From the NCBI GenBank assembly GCA_947441115.1, contig CANESS010000003.1, forward strand, positions 1 through 45,127: 45,127 nt of DNA, written 5' to 3'. Below, piece by piece: positions 28,261-36,991 of the stretch. Position 1 is the first letter of the stretch. Each line of letters starts with the position of its first letter. This DNA is from Saprospirales bacterium. Its GTDB lineage: Bacteria; Bacteroidota; Bacteroidia; Chitinophagales; JADJOU01. Under the pieces are notes generated by a model. That model saw only the letters and a program-made list of their open reading frames with translations, was not told the DNA's origin and ran no database searches. The translations under genes were made by a program, and so were the position numbers.

Positions 28261-28268
28261 CAAAAGTA
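28261..28268 (-). promoter_or_regulatory. Putative -7 box (TACTTTTG) for typA
   Basis: Perfect TAnnTTTG on the minus strand. It would leave a leader of about 90 bases before the typA GTG. No convincing -33 box is seen. Confidence 0.38.
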
Positions 28269-28342
28269 GTGTAAAATAAATAGAACAGAGGCTAAAAGTT
28301 GGAAATTTACGATTCCTTAATGACTAGAAACTTGTAAAACGC

Positions 28343-29056
28343 TTAAACATACTTCCTCAAAATCTCCAACGCCTTCTGAAAGTCTTTCGGAAAGGGCGAC
28401 TGAATATCTATCACCTCCTCGGTGAAAGGATGATAAAATCGCATAGTGCGTGCATGAAGTGATAAGCGCTGAATAATAGAGCGCTCGTCTTCTTTTCCCT
28501 TGTAGTTTTTGATAAATCGTGATATGAATATGCCATTTTGCAAATTGTACAGGGGATCAAAAGCCAATGGACAGCCTAAAAACTGAGCATGAACTCTGAT
28601 CTGGTGGGTACGACCTGTTTCGATTTGAAATGAGACTAAACTGTGTCTTTTATACTTTTCTTCTACTCTATAGTGAGATACCGCACGCTTTCCTTTACCT
28701 TGAAAAGCGACTCGATAAGTCCCCTTCACATTAGGGTGTTCGTCTAGAAAGTTTTCTATCGTATCTTCGTCTAATTTAGGTGTACCGAATAGAATAGCCA
28801 TGTATTCTTTAAATATCTCATGGGATTCGAATAGCATAGACATGGCTCGTTGTGCTTCCTCCCCTTTCGCAAATAGGAGAATACCCGATGTATCTTTATC
28901 AATCCTATGTACCAGCCTCAAATCCTGATATTTTGCTTTAAAATAAGAATAGATGTCCTCTTCCTCACCATTTCGAGGTGGGATAGATAAAACTCCGCTG
29001 GGTTTATCTACTGCTAGAAAATAATCATCTTCAAAAAGAGTGGAAATGAGTTTCAA
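28343..29056 (-). CDS. RluA-family pseudouridine synthase
   Basis: A 237-residue RNA-modifying enzyme that isomerises uridine in rRNA or tRNA. The active-site motif is LVHRIDKDTSGILLF with catalytic Asp53, preceded by FLAVDKPSGVLS. The C-terminal signature RTHQIRVHAQFLGCPL is present. There is no N-terminal S4 domain, so it resembles the RluA/TruC-like short form rather than RluC/D; the target base is unknown. The start is TTG at 29056, with an in-frame stop two codons upstream and no usable ATG before the DKPSG motif. Confidence 0.9.
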   Translation of the reverse strand: MKLISTLFEDDYFLAVDKPSGVLSIPPRNGEEEDIYSYFKAKYQDLRLVHRIDKDTSGILLFAKGEEAQRAMSMLFESHEIFKEYMAILFGTPKLDEDTIENFLDEHPNVKGTYRVAFQGKGKRAVSHYRVEEKYKRHSLVSFQIETGRTHQIRVHAQFLGCPLAFDPLYNLQNGIFISRFIKNYKGKEDERSIIQRLSLHARTMRFYHPFTEEVIDIQSPFPKDFQKALEILRKYV

Positions 29057-29180
29057 TGCTCAGCTTTATTTTGCTTAATTTAATTAAACGTACAAAAATA
29101 GTCTAATTTAATTTCTAAATGAGGGGAGATATTGCACTTGTTTTGGTTTGCTAAAGACAAGACAAGATTGGACGGAATAT

Positions 29181-29214
29181 AAAACAGGGCAGCAATAACA
29201 TGCTACCCTGTTTT
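29181..29214 (-). terminator. Rho-independent terminator after ahcY
   Basis: A 13-bp stem (aaaacagggYagc / gctaccctgtttt) with an 8-base loop and one G-T pair lies 29 bases past the ahcY stop. A-rich and T-rich flanks on both sides would let it work in either direction. Confidence 0.8.
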
Positions 29215-29242
29215 ATATTTATTAGAAGCTATTCAATGAATA

Positions 29243-30568
29243 TTAGTATCTATAAGCATCTTGTTTGTATGGACCCTCAACTGGCACACCAATATATGCG
29301 GCTTGATCACTTCTTAAAGTTTCTAATTCTACTCCGATTTTTTCTAAATGAAGTCTTGCTACTTTCTCATCCAGATGTTTTGGCAATACGTATACATCGT
29401 TTTTATACGCTGCTGAATTTTGCCATAGTTCTAACTGAGCCAATGTTTGATTCGTAAACGAATTAGACATCACGAATGAAGGATGGCCTGTAGCACAACC
29501 TAAATTCACTAATCTACCTTCTGCCAATACTAATAAATCTCTACCATCAATCGTATACATATCTACTTGAGGTTTGATCTCTACTTTTGAAGCACCATGG
29601 GTTTTGTTTAACCATGCCATATCAATTTCATTGTCGAAATGACCAATATTACAAACTATAGCTTTATCTTTCAATTTTGAGAAATGCTCTCCTCTGACGA
29701 TATCTTTATTTCCTGTAGCAGTTACTACGATATCGACATCACCTATTACATTCTCAAGTTTTTTTACTGCAAATCCTTCCATAGCTGCTTGTAATGCACA
29801 TATAGGGTCAATTTCTGTAACAGTCACTCGGACACCAGCATTTTTTAATGAAACTGCAGATCCTTTGCCTACATCGCCATATCCACAAACTACTGCTGTT
29901 TTGCCCATTAACATAATATCTGTAGCTCTACGAATAGCGTCTACAAGTGATTCTGTACAGCCATATTTATTATCAAACTTAGATTTTGTTACAGAATCAT
30001 TGATATTAATAGCAGGAATTGGAAGTGTACCATTTTTTACTCTTTCATGAAGTCTATGCACACCCGTCGTCGTCTCTTCTGAGATACCTCTGATATCTTT
30101 TGCCAAATCTGGATACTTATCTAAAACTAAATTAGTCAAATCCCCACCGTCATCCAATATCATGTTCAACGGCTTACCGTCTTTAAATGCATGCAATGTC
30201 TGCTCTATACACCAGTCAAATTCTTGTTCATTCATTCCTTTCCATGCAAATACTGGTATACCTGCAGCAGCTATGGCCGCAGCAGCATGATCCTGTGTTG
30301 AAAAAATATTACATGATGACCACGTAACATCTGCACCTAATTCTATTAATGTTTCTATAAGAACTGCTGTTTGAATAGTCATATGAAGACAACCTGCAAT
30401 GTTTGCACCAGTCAATGGTTTAGAAGCTCCGAATTCTTTTCTGAGAGACATAAGGCCCGGCATTTCTGCTTCAGCCAGTCTGATTTCTTTTCTTCCCCAC
30501 TCAGCTAGGGAAATGTCCTTTACTTTGTAATTCATTGTACTAGAAGTTGATTGAGATTGACTTGTCAT
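29243..30568 (-). CDS. ahcY: Adenosylhomocysteinase (S-adenosylhomocysteine hydrolase)
   Basis: AhcY splits S-adenosylhomocysteine into adenosine and homocysteine, relieving product inhibition of methyltransferases. The 441-residue product carries [17 protein letters not shown] near the N-terminus, the NAD-binding motif [18 protein letters not shown], and the C-terminal [10 protein letters not shown] that reaches the partner active site in the tetramer. ATG at 30568. The upstream region has a -7 box but no structured leader that looks like an SAH riboswitch. A strong terminator follows. Confidence 0.97.
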   Translation of the reverse strand: MTSQSQSTSSTMNYKVKDISLAEWGRKEIRLAEAEMPGLMSLRKEFGASKPLTGANIAGCLHMTIQTAVLIETLIELGADVTWSSCNIFSTQDHAAAAIAAAGIPVFAWKGMNEQEFDWCIEQTLHAFKDGKPLNMILDDGGDLTNLVLDKYPDLAKDIRGISEETTTGVHRLHERVKNGTLPIPAININDSVTKSKFDNKYGCTESLVDAIRRATDIMLMGKTAVVCGYGDVGKGSAVSLKNAGVRVTVTEIDPICALQAAMEGFAVKKLENVIGDVDIVVTATGNKDIVRGEHFSKLKDKAIVCNIGHFDNEIDMAWLNKTHGASKVEIKPQVDMYTIDGRDLLVLAEGRLVNLGCATGHPSFVMSNSFTNQTLAQLELWQNSAAYKNDVYVLPKHLDEKVARLHLEKIGVELETLRSDQAAYIGVPVEGPYKQDAYRY

Positions 30569-30596
30569 TATTATCGTAATTTAAAATTTACGGCTA

Positions 30597-30604
30597 CAAA
30601 AATA
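30597..30604 (-). promoter_or_regulatory. Putative -7 box (TATTTTTG) for ahcY
   Basis: Perfect TAnnTTTG about 29 bases upstream of the ahcY ATG on the minus strand. The surrounding DNA is AT-rich and no -33 box at the standard gap was seen. Confidence 0.38.
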
Positions 30605-30709
30605 TAACAAAAAAAATTAATTTGAACTATATACAAATAAACGGAGGCTAATTGACAGAGTTTAGATAAATTTACATACTTTTTAACTAAATGGCTTATT
30701 TCCGAAATT

Positions 30710-31072
30710 ATGAAATCTCCAAAATTTTCTTTTCTTTTATTTATCGTATTTTTTCTATCATGCAACGATGCCGAACAAAAAAAACTAATTCAGGGGAAAT
30801 GGATCTGCACTGATTGGAAAGTGAGAGGTGAATCCAAATCAAAGGATCAGGTCAACGTAGAATTTAATTTTCAAGATGGTGGACAGTATGAATACAATAA
30901 TGCAAGTCTCCATGAAAAAGGTAGCTATAAAATACAAGGCGGCAAGCTATATACCACCCCAGAAAATGAACTGGAAATGTTAGTGGACATTGAAAAACTG
31001 ACTACCGATACCTTGATTTTTAATATGAGTCGAGGAGGCACACCTGAATCGATGCTTTTAGTCAGAAATTAG
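30710..31072 (+). CDS. Small lipocalin-like lipoprotein
   Basis: The 120-residue product has a lipoprotein signal with lipobox FFLSC (Cys about 18). A small beta-rich domain follows (LIQGKWICTDWKV, FNFQDGGQYEYNN, EKGSYKIQGGKLYTT). The pattern of G-x-W opening and alternating strands is that of the lipocalin-like (DUF-type) domains common in Bacteroidota lipoproteins. The ligand is unknown. It is divergent from ahcY and converges on acs with a 4-base overlap of the ends. Confidence 0.72.
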   Translation: MKSPKFSFLLFIVFFLSCNDAEQKKLIQGKWICTDWKVRGESKSKDQVNVEFNFQDGGQYEYNNASLHEKGSYKIQGGKLYTTPENELEMLVDIEKLTTDTLIFNMSRGGTPESMLLVRN

Positions 31073-32958
31073 ATTCTTCCTTCACTTATTTTTTCTACGA
31101 CACTAGGGTCAATAAGGGTGGTGACGTCTCCTAAGTTGGAGATATCCCCTTCGGCTATTTTTCTTAGAATTCTGCGCATTATTTTTCCACTTCGCGTTTT
31201 TGGTAGCCCAGGCACAAATTGTATTTTATCAGGCTTAGCTATAGGTCCAATTTCCCTAACTAAAGTTTCTATAATTGATTTTTTAGTATCATCATTTGGC
31301 ATGGCATGACTCTCTAAAATGACAAAAGCATATATCCCTTGCCCTTTGATATCATGCGAAAAACCAACTACCGCAGTTTCTATGACTGCAGGATTTTCAT
31401 CGATCGCATTTTCAATCTCGGCCGTACCGAATCTATGACCAGAAACATTGATGACATCATCCACTCGACCTATGATTCGATAGCGACCAGCTTTATCACG
31501 ATGCACACCATCGCCTGTAAAATATTTATTTTCATAGGTTGCGAAATAATTAATTCGGCATCGCTCATGGTCACCATAGGTAGTTCTAAAAATAGAAGGC
31601 CATGGATAATCAATGCAAAGATATCCCTCCACATCATTTCCAACAATAGGTAGACCATCTGGGGTCACAATGCTCGGTTGAATACCAGGCATAGGATAAC
31701 CTGCAAAGCTAGCTGGAGACTCCGTCACACCCGCCATAGTAGTAATCATTATCCCACCAGTCTCAGTTTGCCACCAAGTATCGACTACGGGACATCTGTC
31801 TTTACCTACGTGACGCTCAAACCAGTGATATGCTTCTTCATTTATCGGCTCTCCTACACTACCTAGTTTTCGAAGAGAATTTAAATTATGCTTATCTACT
31901 GGGGCAGAACCATAAGCCATGAGAGAGCGAATTGCGGTAGGTGCAGTATAGAAAATATTGACTTTATGTTTGTCACAGACAGACCAGAATCTATCCACTT
32001 CTGGATAGGTCGGAATTCCTTCAAACATAAGAGTTGTAGCGCCATTGGCAAGTGGCCCGTAGATGATATAACTATGTCCTGTGATCCAGCCTATATCGGC
32101 AGTACACCAATGAATTTCATCAGGCTCATATTGGAATACATTAGCAAAGGTATAGGCAGAATAAACCATATATCCACCGCAGGTATGAACAACTCCTTTT
32201 GGCTTCCCCGTTGATCCAGAGGTATAGAGTATAAACAACATGTCTTCGCTATCCATTTCTTCTGCTGCACATTCGCTAGAAATACCTTGATTCGCCTCAT
32301 GATACCAAAAATCTCTCTCTGATACCATATTCACGTTGGTATTCATCCGATTGATGACAAGAATTTTTTTAATGAAATCTACTTTATCTAATGCGCCATC
32401 TACAATTTCTTTTATATTCATCGCCTTAGATCCACGATTCATGCCATCAGAGGTTATGATAAACTCAACTTTTGCATCGATCAATCGATCCGCTATAGCA
32501 CTCGATGAAAACCCAGCAAAAACGACACTATGTGCAGCACCTATTCTGGCGCAAGCCAAAACTGCGAAAGCTAATTCTGGTATCATAGGAAGATAAATAC
32601 AAACTCTATCTCCTTTCTTCACCCCCAAATTTTTCAATACATTGGCCATCAAACAAACTTCGTGATAAAGTTGTCTGTAGGTAAAAGTTTTATAGATCTC
32701 ATTCACCTCGTTAGGTTCCCAAATGATAGCCACCTTATCTGGCTGACTAGCTAAATGCCTATCAATGCAGTTTTCCGTAATATTCAATTTCCCATTGACA
32801 AACCATTTTACGTTCGGCTCGCTAAAGTTCCAATCTAGTGTCTTATCCCATTTTTTCTTCCATTGAAAATTAGACGCAATTTCATCCCAAAACAAGTCAG
32901 GGGTCTCTATGCTTTTCTTATAAGCGGTTTCATATTCTGCTATGGTTCTTATTCGCAT
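31069..32958 (-). CDS. acs: Acetyl-CoA synthetase
   Basis: Acs activates acetate to acetyl-CoA via acetyl-AMP. Visible motifs are the P-loop-like YTSGSTGKPKGV, the adenylate motif VVDTWWQTETGG, the hinge region TGDGVHRDKAGRY and the catalytic, acetylation-sensitive Lys in PKTRSGKIMRRILRK. The open frame extends to 32994. I chose the ATG at 32958 (MRIRTIAEYE) because it matches the family N-terminus better and reduces the overlap with the upstream pnuC from 46 to 10 bases. This gives 629 residues, close to the usual size. It is probably co-transcribed with pnuC. Confidence 0.94.
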   Translation of the reverse strand: MRIRTIAEYETAYKKSIETPDLFWDEIASNFQWKKKWDKTLDWNFSEPNVKWFVNGKLNITENCIDRHLASQPDKVAIIWEPNEVNEIYKTFTYRQLYHEVCLMANVLKNLGVKKGDRVCIYLPMIPELAFAVLACARIGAAHSVVFAGFSSSAIADRLIDAKVEFIITSDGMNRGSKAMNIKEIVDGALDKVDFIKKILVINRMNTNVNMVSERDFWYHEANQGISSECAAEEMDSEDMLFILYTSGSTGKPKGVVHTCGGYMVYSAYTFANVFQYEPDEIHWCTADIGWITGHSYIIYGPLANGATTLMFEGIPTYPEVDRFWSVCDKHKVNIFYTAPTAIRSLMAYGSAPVDKHNLNSLRKLGSVGEPINEEAYHWFERHVGKDRCPVVDTWWQTETGGIMITTMAGVTESPASFAGYPMPGIQPSIVTPDGLPIVGNDVEGYLCIDYPWPSIFRTTYGDHERCRINYFATYENKYFTGDGVHRDKAGRYRIIGRVDDVINVSGHRFGTAEIENAIDENPAVIETAVVGFSHDIKGQGIYAFVILESHAMPNDDTKKSIIETLVREIGPIAKPDKIQFVPGLPKTRSGKIMRRILRKIAEGDISNLGDVTTLIDPSVVEKISEGRI

Positions 32959-33578
32959 AAAAATACATTTATTTTTTTTCTCCATTGTTTCCAACCGATT
33001 ATAGCTAATGCAAAGAAAACGCTATATTGAATCGAGGTAATAGCATATCCTTTAATATAAAACAAGCATATGGCTAAGGCATTCCCTAAAATCCAGAAAA
33101 CCCAATTTTCTATTCTCTTCTTGGCCATTAAAAACATAGCGACCAAAAACAAGGAGGTGCATATGGCATCTATCCAATTGATAGCTGGAATATTTTTAAC
33201 AGAATCGTACTTGAAATAATATATTCCTAGCACTAGTATGAAACCGCCAATAAACAAAAATGCCATTTGGATTAGAATAAAATCTTGTTTTGGGTTTTCC
33301 TCATTAGCTTTTTCATCGTATTGCAGCCATGCCCACCAACCATATAAACTCATAATGGTATAATATGCATTAATTAGCATATCACCATAAAGTCCCCATT
33401 GAAATAAAAGAAAAGTGTATAAAACTGTGCTTACAATGCCCACAGGATAAACCCAAATCCGTTTATTAATCGCAAAAATCACAGATACAATACCTGCGCA
33501 GGTAGCCAATAACTCTAGCACAATCTGCAATGAAGAATACGTTTGATAAGGTATAAAAAGTTTTTGAATGAATTCCAT
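32949..33578 (-). CDS. pnuC: Nicotinamide riboside transporter PnuC
   Basis: PnuC is an inner-membrane facilitator that imports nicotinamide riboside (or related vitamins) for NAD synthesis. The 209-residue product has about seven hydrophobic segments. It carries the PnuC features AINWIDAICTSLFLVAMFLM, then KKRIENWVFWILGNALAI and the earlier SLYGWWAWLQY. Its end overlaps the acs start by 10 bases, so the two are translationally close. No riboswitch-like structure is visible in the very short leader. The substrate could instead be another B-vitamin nucleoside, as the family includes PnuT and PnuX. Confidence 0.9.
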   Translation of the reverse strand: MEFIQKLFIPYQTYSSLQIVLELLATCAGIVSVIFAINKRIWVYPVGIVSTVLYTFLLFQWGLYGDMLINAYYTIMSLYGWWAWLQYDEKANEENPKQDFILIQMAFLFIGGFILVLGIYYFKYDSVKNIPAINWIDAICTSLFLVAMFLMAKKRIENWVFWILGNALAICLFYIKGYAITSIQYSVFFALAIIGWKQWRKKINVFLCE

Positions 33579-33594
33579 AATTTAACGTAGTAGA

Positions 33595-33602
33595 CAAATA
33601 TA
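33595..33602 (-). promoter_or_regulatory. Putative -7 box (TATATTTG) for pnuC-acs
   Basis: Perfect TAnnTTTG on the minus strand, 17 bases from the pnuC ATG. A weak TTG-like -33 element may lie 16 bases further upstream. Confidence 0.45.
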
Positions 33603-33664
33603 GTATTTATCTAGTTAACAAGCTACTGACATAAGAAATCTATAAATAATGACCTAAATACTTG

Positions 33665-33672
33665 TAAATTTG
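33665..33672 (+). promoter_or_regulatory. Putative -7 box (TAAATTTG) for the plus-strand genes
   Basis: Perfect TAnnTTTG on the plus strand, 131 bases before the small ORF at 33796 and 63 bases from the divergent pnuC box. Together they would make a divergent promoter pair in this 397-base gap. Confidence 0.38.
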
Positions 33673-33795
33673 TCTAATTAACAATTTAAATGAATGAAAT
33701 AGTAACTAATTAGAACATCTTCTCGTCAAAATTAAAGTCAATTTAGGTCATTTATAAATATAATGTATGACCATTTCAAGAAAAGTTGTTCTAGA

Positions 33796-33921
33796 ATGCC
33801 CAAGTATAACATTTTATTGTTACTATTTACACTAGTCTGCTTGGTCTTGCCTTCTCATTTTGATTGGTTGCTGCCTATCGGACATATAGATGATGCGGTT
33901 AGTAATATATTTTCTCACTAA
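33796..33921 (+). CDS. Small hydrophobic ORF, 41 residues
   Basis: The ATG at 33796 opens a 41-codon frame with a strong hydrophobic stretch (YNILLLLFTLVCLVLP) followed by HFDWLLPIGHIDDAVSNIFS and TAA. The second half faintly recalls the DUF1232/YkvA pattern (a P.D.IP.....GYLDD turn), but it is shorter than that family. It could be a small membrane protein or the end of a decayed gene. Codon use looks coding-like, and the next gene on the same strand starts 54 bases later. Low certainty. Confidence 0.4.
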   Translation: MPKYNILLLLFTLVCLVLPSHFDWLLPIGHIDDAVSNIFSH

Positions 33922-33975
33922 ACATGTTAAAAAATAAATTGGTAAACATCAAAACTGGAAATTGAGTGACAATCT

Positions 33976-34512
33976 ATGAAAAAACTACTTAGCTTCTTAA
34001 TTCTCTGTATACTAATATTGCCATTCATAGGCATACTAGGGCTGCGTATGGAGATTAAAGAAATGAAGCGTATTGTAAAAAAAGAAATACTCTCTAAGTT
34101 AAGTCATGAAGAGACTCAAGATGTATGGATCAAGATTTCCGAATTTGAAACTAATTCTAAAATTATATACCATAAAATAGATAATGAACTAGAAATTGGG
34201 GGTGAAATGTATGATATTATTTCTGTAGTGAAAGATGGTGAATTTCTAAAATACACTTGCTACCTTGACCATAAAGAGAGCAGTCTAAGGAAAAAAATCA
34301 AACAATCTTTAGCTGACTTATTCGCTCAAAATCCATTAAAATCAGATAAAACTAAAAGTATACTCGTTTTCTTAAAGAATCTCATTTGTCAGTATCCCTG
34401 TTCATTTCTACACAATAGATGGTCAACGAAGGGGATAACTTTGTCCTATCATGTAATTCATTTGATAGGTAACAATTTCTCCGCATTAAAGCCTCCACCT
34501 CCAGAATTCTGA
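33976..34512 (+). CDS. Small membrane-anchored protein paired with a TonB receptor
   Basis: The 178-residue product has one N-terminal membrane or signal segment (LLSFLILCILILPFIGILGL). A charged stalk follows, then a small domain with IGGEMYDIISVVKDGEFLKY, TCYLDHKESSL, and a tail ending KPPPPEF. I recall similar unnamed Bacteroidota proteins (a YDI...YC..D..E core and a C-terminal poly-Pro tail) encoded just before TonB-dependent receptors, as here. The function is unknown; a role in the receptor's metal or heme handling is inference. Two Cys (LICQYPC) lie in the C-terminal half. Confidence 0.65.
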   Translation: MKKLLSFLILCILILPFIGILGLRMEIKEMKRIVKKEILSKLSHEETQDVWIKISEFETNSKIIYHKIDNELEIGGEMYDIISVVKDGEFLKYTCYLDHKESSLRKKIKQSLADLFAQNPLKSDKTKSILVFLKNLICQYPCSFLHNRWSTKGITLSYHVIHLIGNNFSALKPPPPEF

Positions 34513-34524
34513 ATTTAATTTTTC

Positions 34525-34551
34525 CTCTTAGTATTATAAATTGACTAAGAG
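34525..34551 (+). terminator. Hairpin between the small membrane protein and the TonB receptor
   Basis: A perfect 8-bp inverted repeat (CTCTTAGT / ACTAAGAG) with an 11-base loop is followed by TTATATAATTG. The T-tract is weak, so it may be a partial terminator or attenuator rather than a full stop. Confidence 0.4.
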
Positions 34552-34612
34552 TTATATAATTGTGTCAGATGACATGATAAAATTTATTATTCAGAACATT
34601 TAATTGATTATA

Positions 34613-36817
34613 ATGAAACTATTAATATTTAGCATACTTATAGGGTCTGCGTCCCTAGTAATTGCGCAGGAAAATAAACTTATCAAAGAAGTCGTGATCT
34701 CAGGAGCTAAAAAAGAGACCGAAAAGCAGGAGATATCTCAGACTATTGATATTATTTCACAAAAGGAACTTCAATTTAACTCCGCAGGCAATACAGGCGA
34801 TGCCCTTCAAAATACAGGGATGATCACCGTTCAGCAAAGTCAGAATGGAGGAGGAAGTCCTATAATTAGAGGATTTGAGGCCAATAGAATAGGCATAGTG
34901 GTAGATGGGGTGCGCATGAATACCGCTATATTCAGAGGTGGTCATTTACAAAATGTGCTGCGTGTAGATAATGGACAACTAGATCGAGCTGAAGTATTTT
35001 ATGGAGCTGGATCTACGCTCTATGGTAGTGATGCTTTAGGTGGTGTTTTGAACTTTATGACGATAAAACCTAAACTAAGCAAAGGCCTCAAAGGAGAAGT
35101 TTTCGCAAGATATGCTTCGGCACAAAATGAAAAAACAGGTGGATTTACATTAAATTATGGTAAAGAAAAATGGGCGAGTGTGACAGCATTTACCTATACC
35201 GATTTTGGAAACTTGATGGCAGGCAATATGAGAGATCCTCAATTTGGAAATTGGGGCAAAAGGCTCTATACTCAGGCTCGAATAAACAACCGCGACACCA
35301 TGTTGCCCAATGCAAATCCTAACGAACAAAATCCTACTGGCTATATTCAATATAATGTTTTACAGAAATTTTTATTTCAGCCGAATGAGAGTTCCTCACA
35401 TTTATTGAATTTTCAATACTCAAACTCAAGCGATGTAGCTCGCTATGACCGTCTAACGGAGAAAACAAATAATAATATAATAGATGCAAACCCGCAGACA
35501 AATAGATTTAGTAGTGCTGAATGGTATTATGGACCCGAAGCAAGACTCATGGCAGCATATACTCTGCAGAAAAATGAGAACTTTATTTTTTCAGATAATT
35601 ATAGACTGACACTAGCCTATCAAAACTATAAAGAGAGCAGGAATACTAGAAACTTTGGGAATAACAATTTCCGTTCACAACTTGAAAACGTAGATGTAGC
35701 ATCTGTTAATTTCGATTTATATAAAACCTATAAAAGTCATCAACTAACCTATGGATTGGAGTTGAATAATAACTGGGTAGCTAGTTCTGTGAAGCGGTTC
35801 AATATATTGACAGGTGCTCCGAGCTATGCATCCACGCGCTATCCAGATGGGGGATCTCGCACAGGCACATACTCTGCTTATGTTCAGGATATATGGCAAT
35901 TATCTAAAGATCTAGCCTATTTAAATATGGGGGCAAGATACTCTTACAATACAATCTCATCCACTATCAATGATACCAATAGAAAATATAGGTCATTTGA
36001 TTTGAACAACCATGCTTACTCACTAAATGCTGGTCTAAGTTTAATTCCCACCAAGAGCAATAAGATAACTATTAATTTTAGCACTGGATATCGCACGCCA
36101 AACCTAGATGATGTAACTAAAGTATTTGACAATACTAATTGGATACAAGTGAATGACCCTAACTTAAAACCAGAGTTGGCAATGAATTATGAAATAAATT
36201 CCTGGAATAAATTGGCAGAGAATTGTACAATAGAGTTCGGTGGCTATTATACTAAAGTTTTAGATTATATTATCAATGAGCCGACTAGAATCAACGGTGT
36301 TAGTTTTGAGACCATTGATGGTATTAACTATAACTATCAGCGACTAGGCAATGCTGCCTCAGCTCATCTGCTCGGTTTTTATGGTGGATATCGTTTCGCT
36401 CCGCATAAAAACTGGGAGCTCATAGGTAATCTAAACTATACTTATGGTCGATATCGAGAGAATAATACAGCGGCTGAGGTGCCCTTAGATCATATTCCTC
36501 CGCTATCAGGCAGATTTGCAATTAAATATCTTTTTAAAAAAAATCAAATAGAATTATCCATGCTCATGAATGGAGCTAAATTAAGTGATGACTATAGCAA
36601 TACTGGCGAGGATAACCAAAACAAGTCTGCTAATCCGGTCAATGGATATAACCCATCCTGGCATATTCTCAACTTAAGGACTCAGTATGAAATCAACAAA
36701 AACTTATTAGTTCAGGCTGCACTTGAAAATATTTTTGATACACATTACAGAGTTTTTACATCAGGGTTATCTTCCCCAGGCCGCTCACTAAGATTAACGC
36801 TTAGAGCTAGCTTTTAA
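34613..36817 (+). CDS. TonB-dependent receptor, heme/transferrin-type
   Basis: A 734-residue outer-membrane importer. The frame opens at a TTG (34604), but the ATG at 34613 gives a proper signal peptide (MKLLIFSILIGSASLVIAQ). The plug domain includes IIRGFEANRIGIVVDGVRMN, LRVDNGQLDRAEVFYGAGST and LYGSDALGGVLNFMT, the pattern of the hemoglobin/transferrin/lactoferrin receptor class. There is no carboxypeptidase-like N-domain, unlike the receptor at 22062. The barrel ends in RSLRLTLRASF with a terminal aromatic residue. Heme, a metal complex or another ligand is possible. It is probably co-expressed with the small membrane protein upstream. A terminator follows. Confidence 0.9.
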   Translation: MKLLIFSILIGSASLVIAQENKLIKEVVISGAKKETEKQEISQTIDIISQKELQFNSAGNTGDALQNTGMITVQQSQNGGGSPIIRGFEANRIGIVVDGVRMNTAIFRGGHLQNVLRVDNGQLDRAEVFYGAGSTLYGSDALGGVLNFMTIKPKLSKGLKGEVFARYASAQNEKTGGFTLNYGKEKWASVTAFTYTDFGNLMAGNMRDPQFGNWGKRLYTQARINNRDTMLPNANPNEQNPTGYIQYNVLQKFLFQPNESSSHLLNFQYSNSSDVARYDRLTEKTNNNIIDANPQTNRFSSAEWYYGPEARLMAAYTLQKNENFIFSDNYRLTLAYQNYKESRNTRNFGNNNFRSQLENVDVASVNFDLYKTYKSHQLTYGLELNNNWVASSVKRFNILTGAPSYASTRYPDGGSRTGTYSAYVQDIWQLSKDLAYLNMGARYSYNTISSTINDTNRKYRSFDLNNHAYSLNAGLSLIPTKSNKITINFSTGYRTPNLDDVTKVFDNTNWIQVNDPNLKPELAMNYEINSWNKLAENCTIEFGGYYTKVLDYIINEPTRINGVSFETIDGINYNYQRLGNAASAHLLGFYGGYRFAPHKNWELIGNLNYTYGRYRENNTAAEVPLDHIPPLSGRFAIKYLFKKNQIELSMLMNGAKLSDDYSNTGEDNQNKSANPVNGYNPSWHILNLRTQYEINKNLLVQAALENIFDTHYRVFTSGLSSPGRSLRLTLRASF

Positions 36818-36841
36818 GCCCTGATTGTTAAATTTATGCAG

Positions 36842-36877
36842 GCCTCTTAACTTAAAATTTCCATAATTTTGAGAGGC
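36842..36877 (+). terminator. Hairpin terminator after the TonB receptor
   Basis: Arms GCCTCT...AAAATT and AATTTTGAGAGGC form a stem with a small bulge, followed by the T-rich TTATTTTATAAT. It lies 25 bases past the stop at 36817. Confidence 0.6.
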
Positions 36878-36991
36878 TTATTTTATAATAATATCCCAGG
36901 AAATGACATAGTTAGAAAATGAAAACTTCTATTATTTAAATTTAATGCCTTATAAGGCAACAATATATTATAAATCCGACAGGAGACAGTT

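Noticed and set aside
30569-30709. Possible SAH riboswitch in front of ahcY
   Set aside because: The leader is short, AT-rich and lacks stable GC-rich stems; the promoter box leaves only about 22 bases of leader.
30571-30765. 64-codon minus-strand frame between ahcY and the lipoprotein gene
   Set aside because: It overlaps the lipoprotein start and the ahcY promoter region, and the product shows no signal or motif.
34604-34612. TTG start for the TonB receptor
   Set aside because: The ATG three codons later gives a standard signal peptide directly, so the extra residues are unnecessary.
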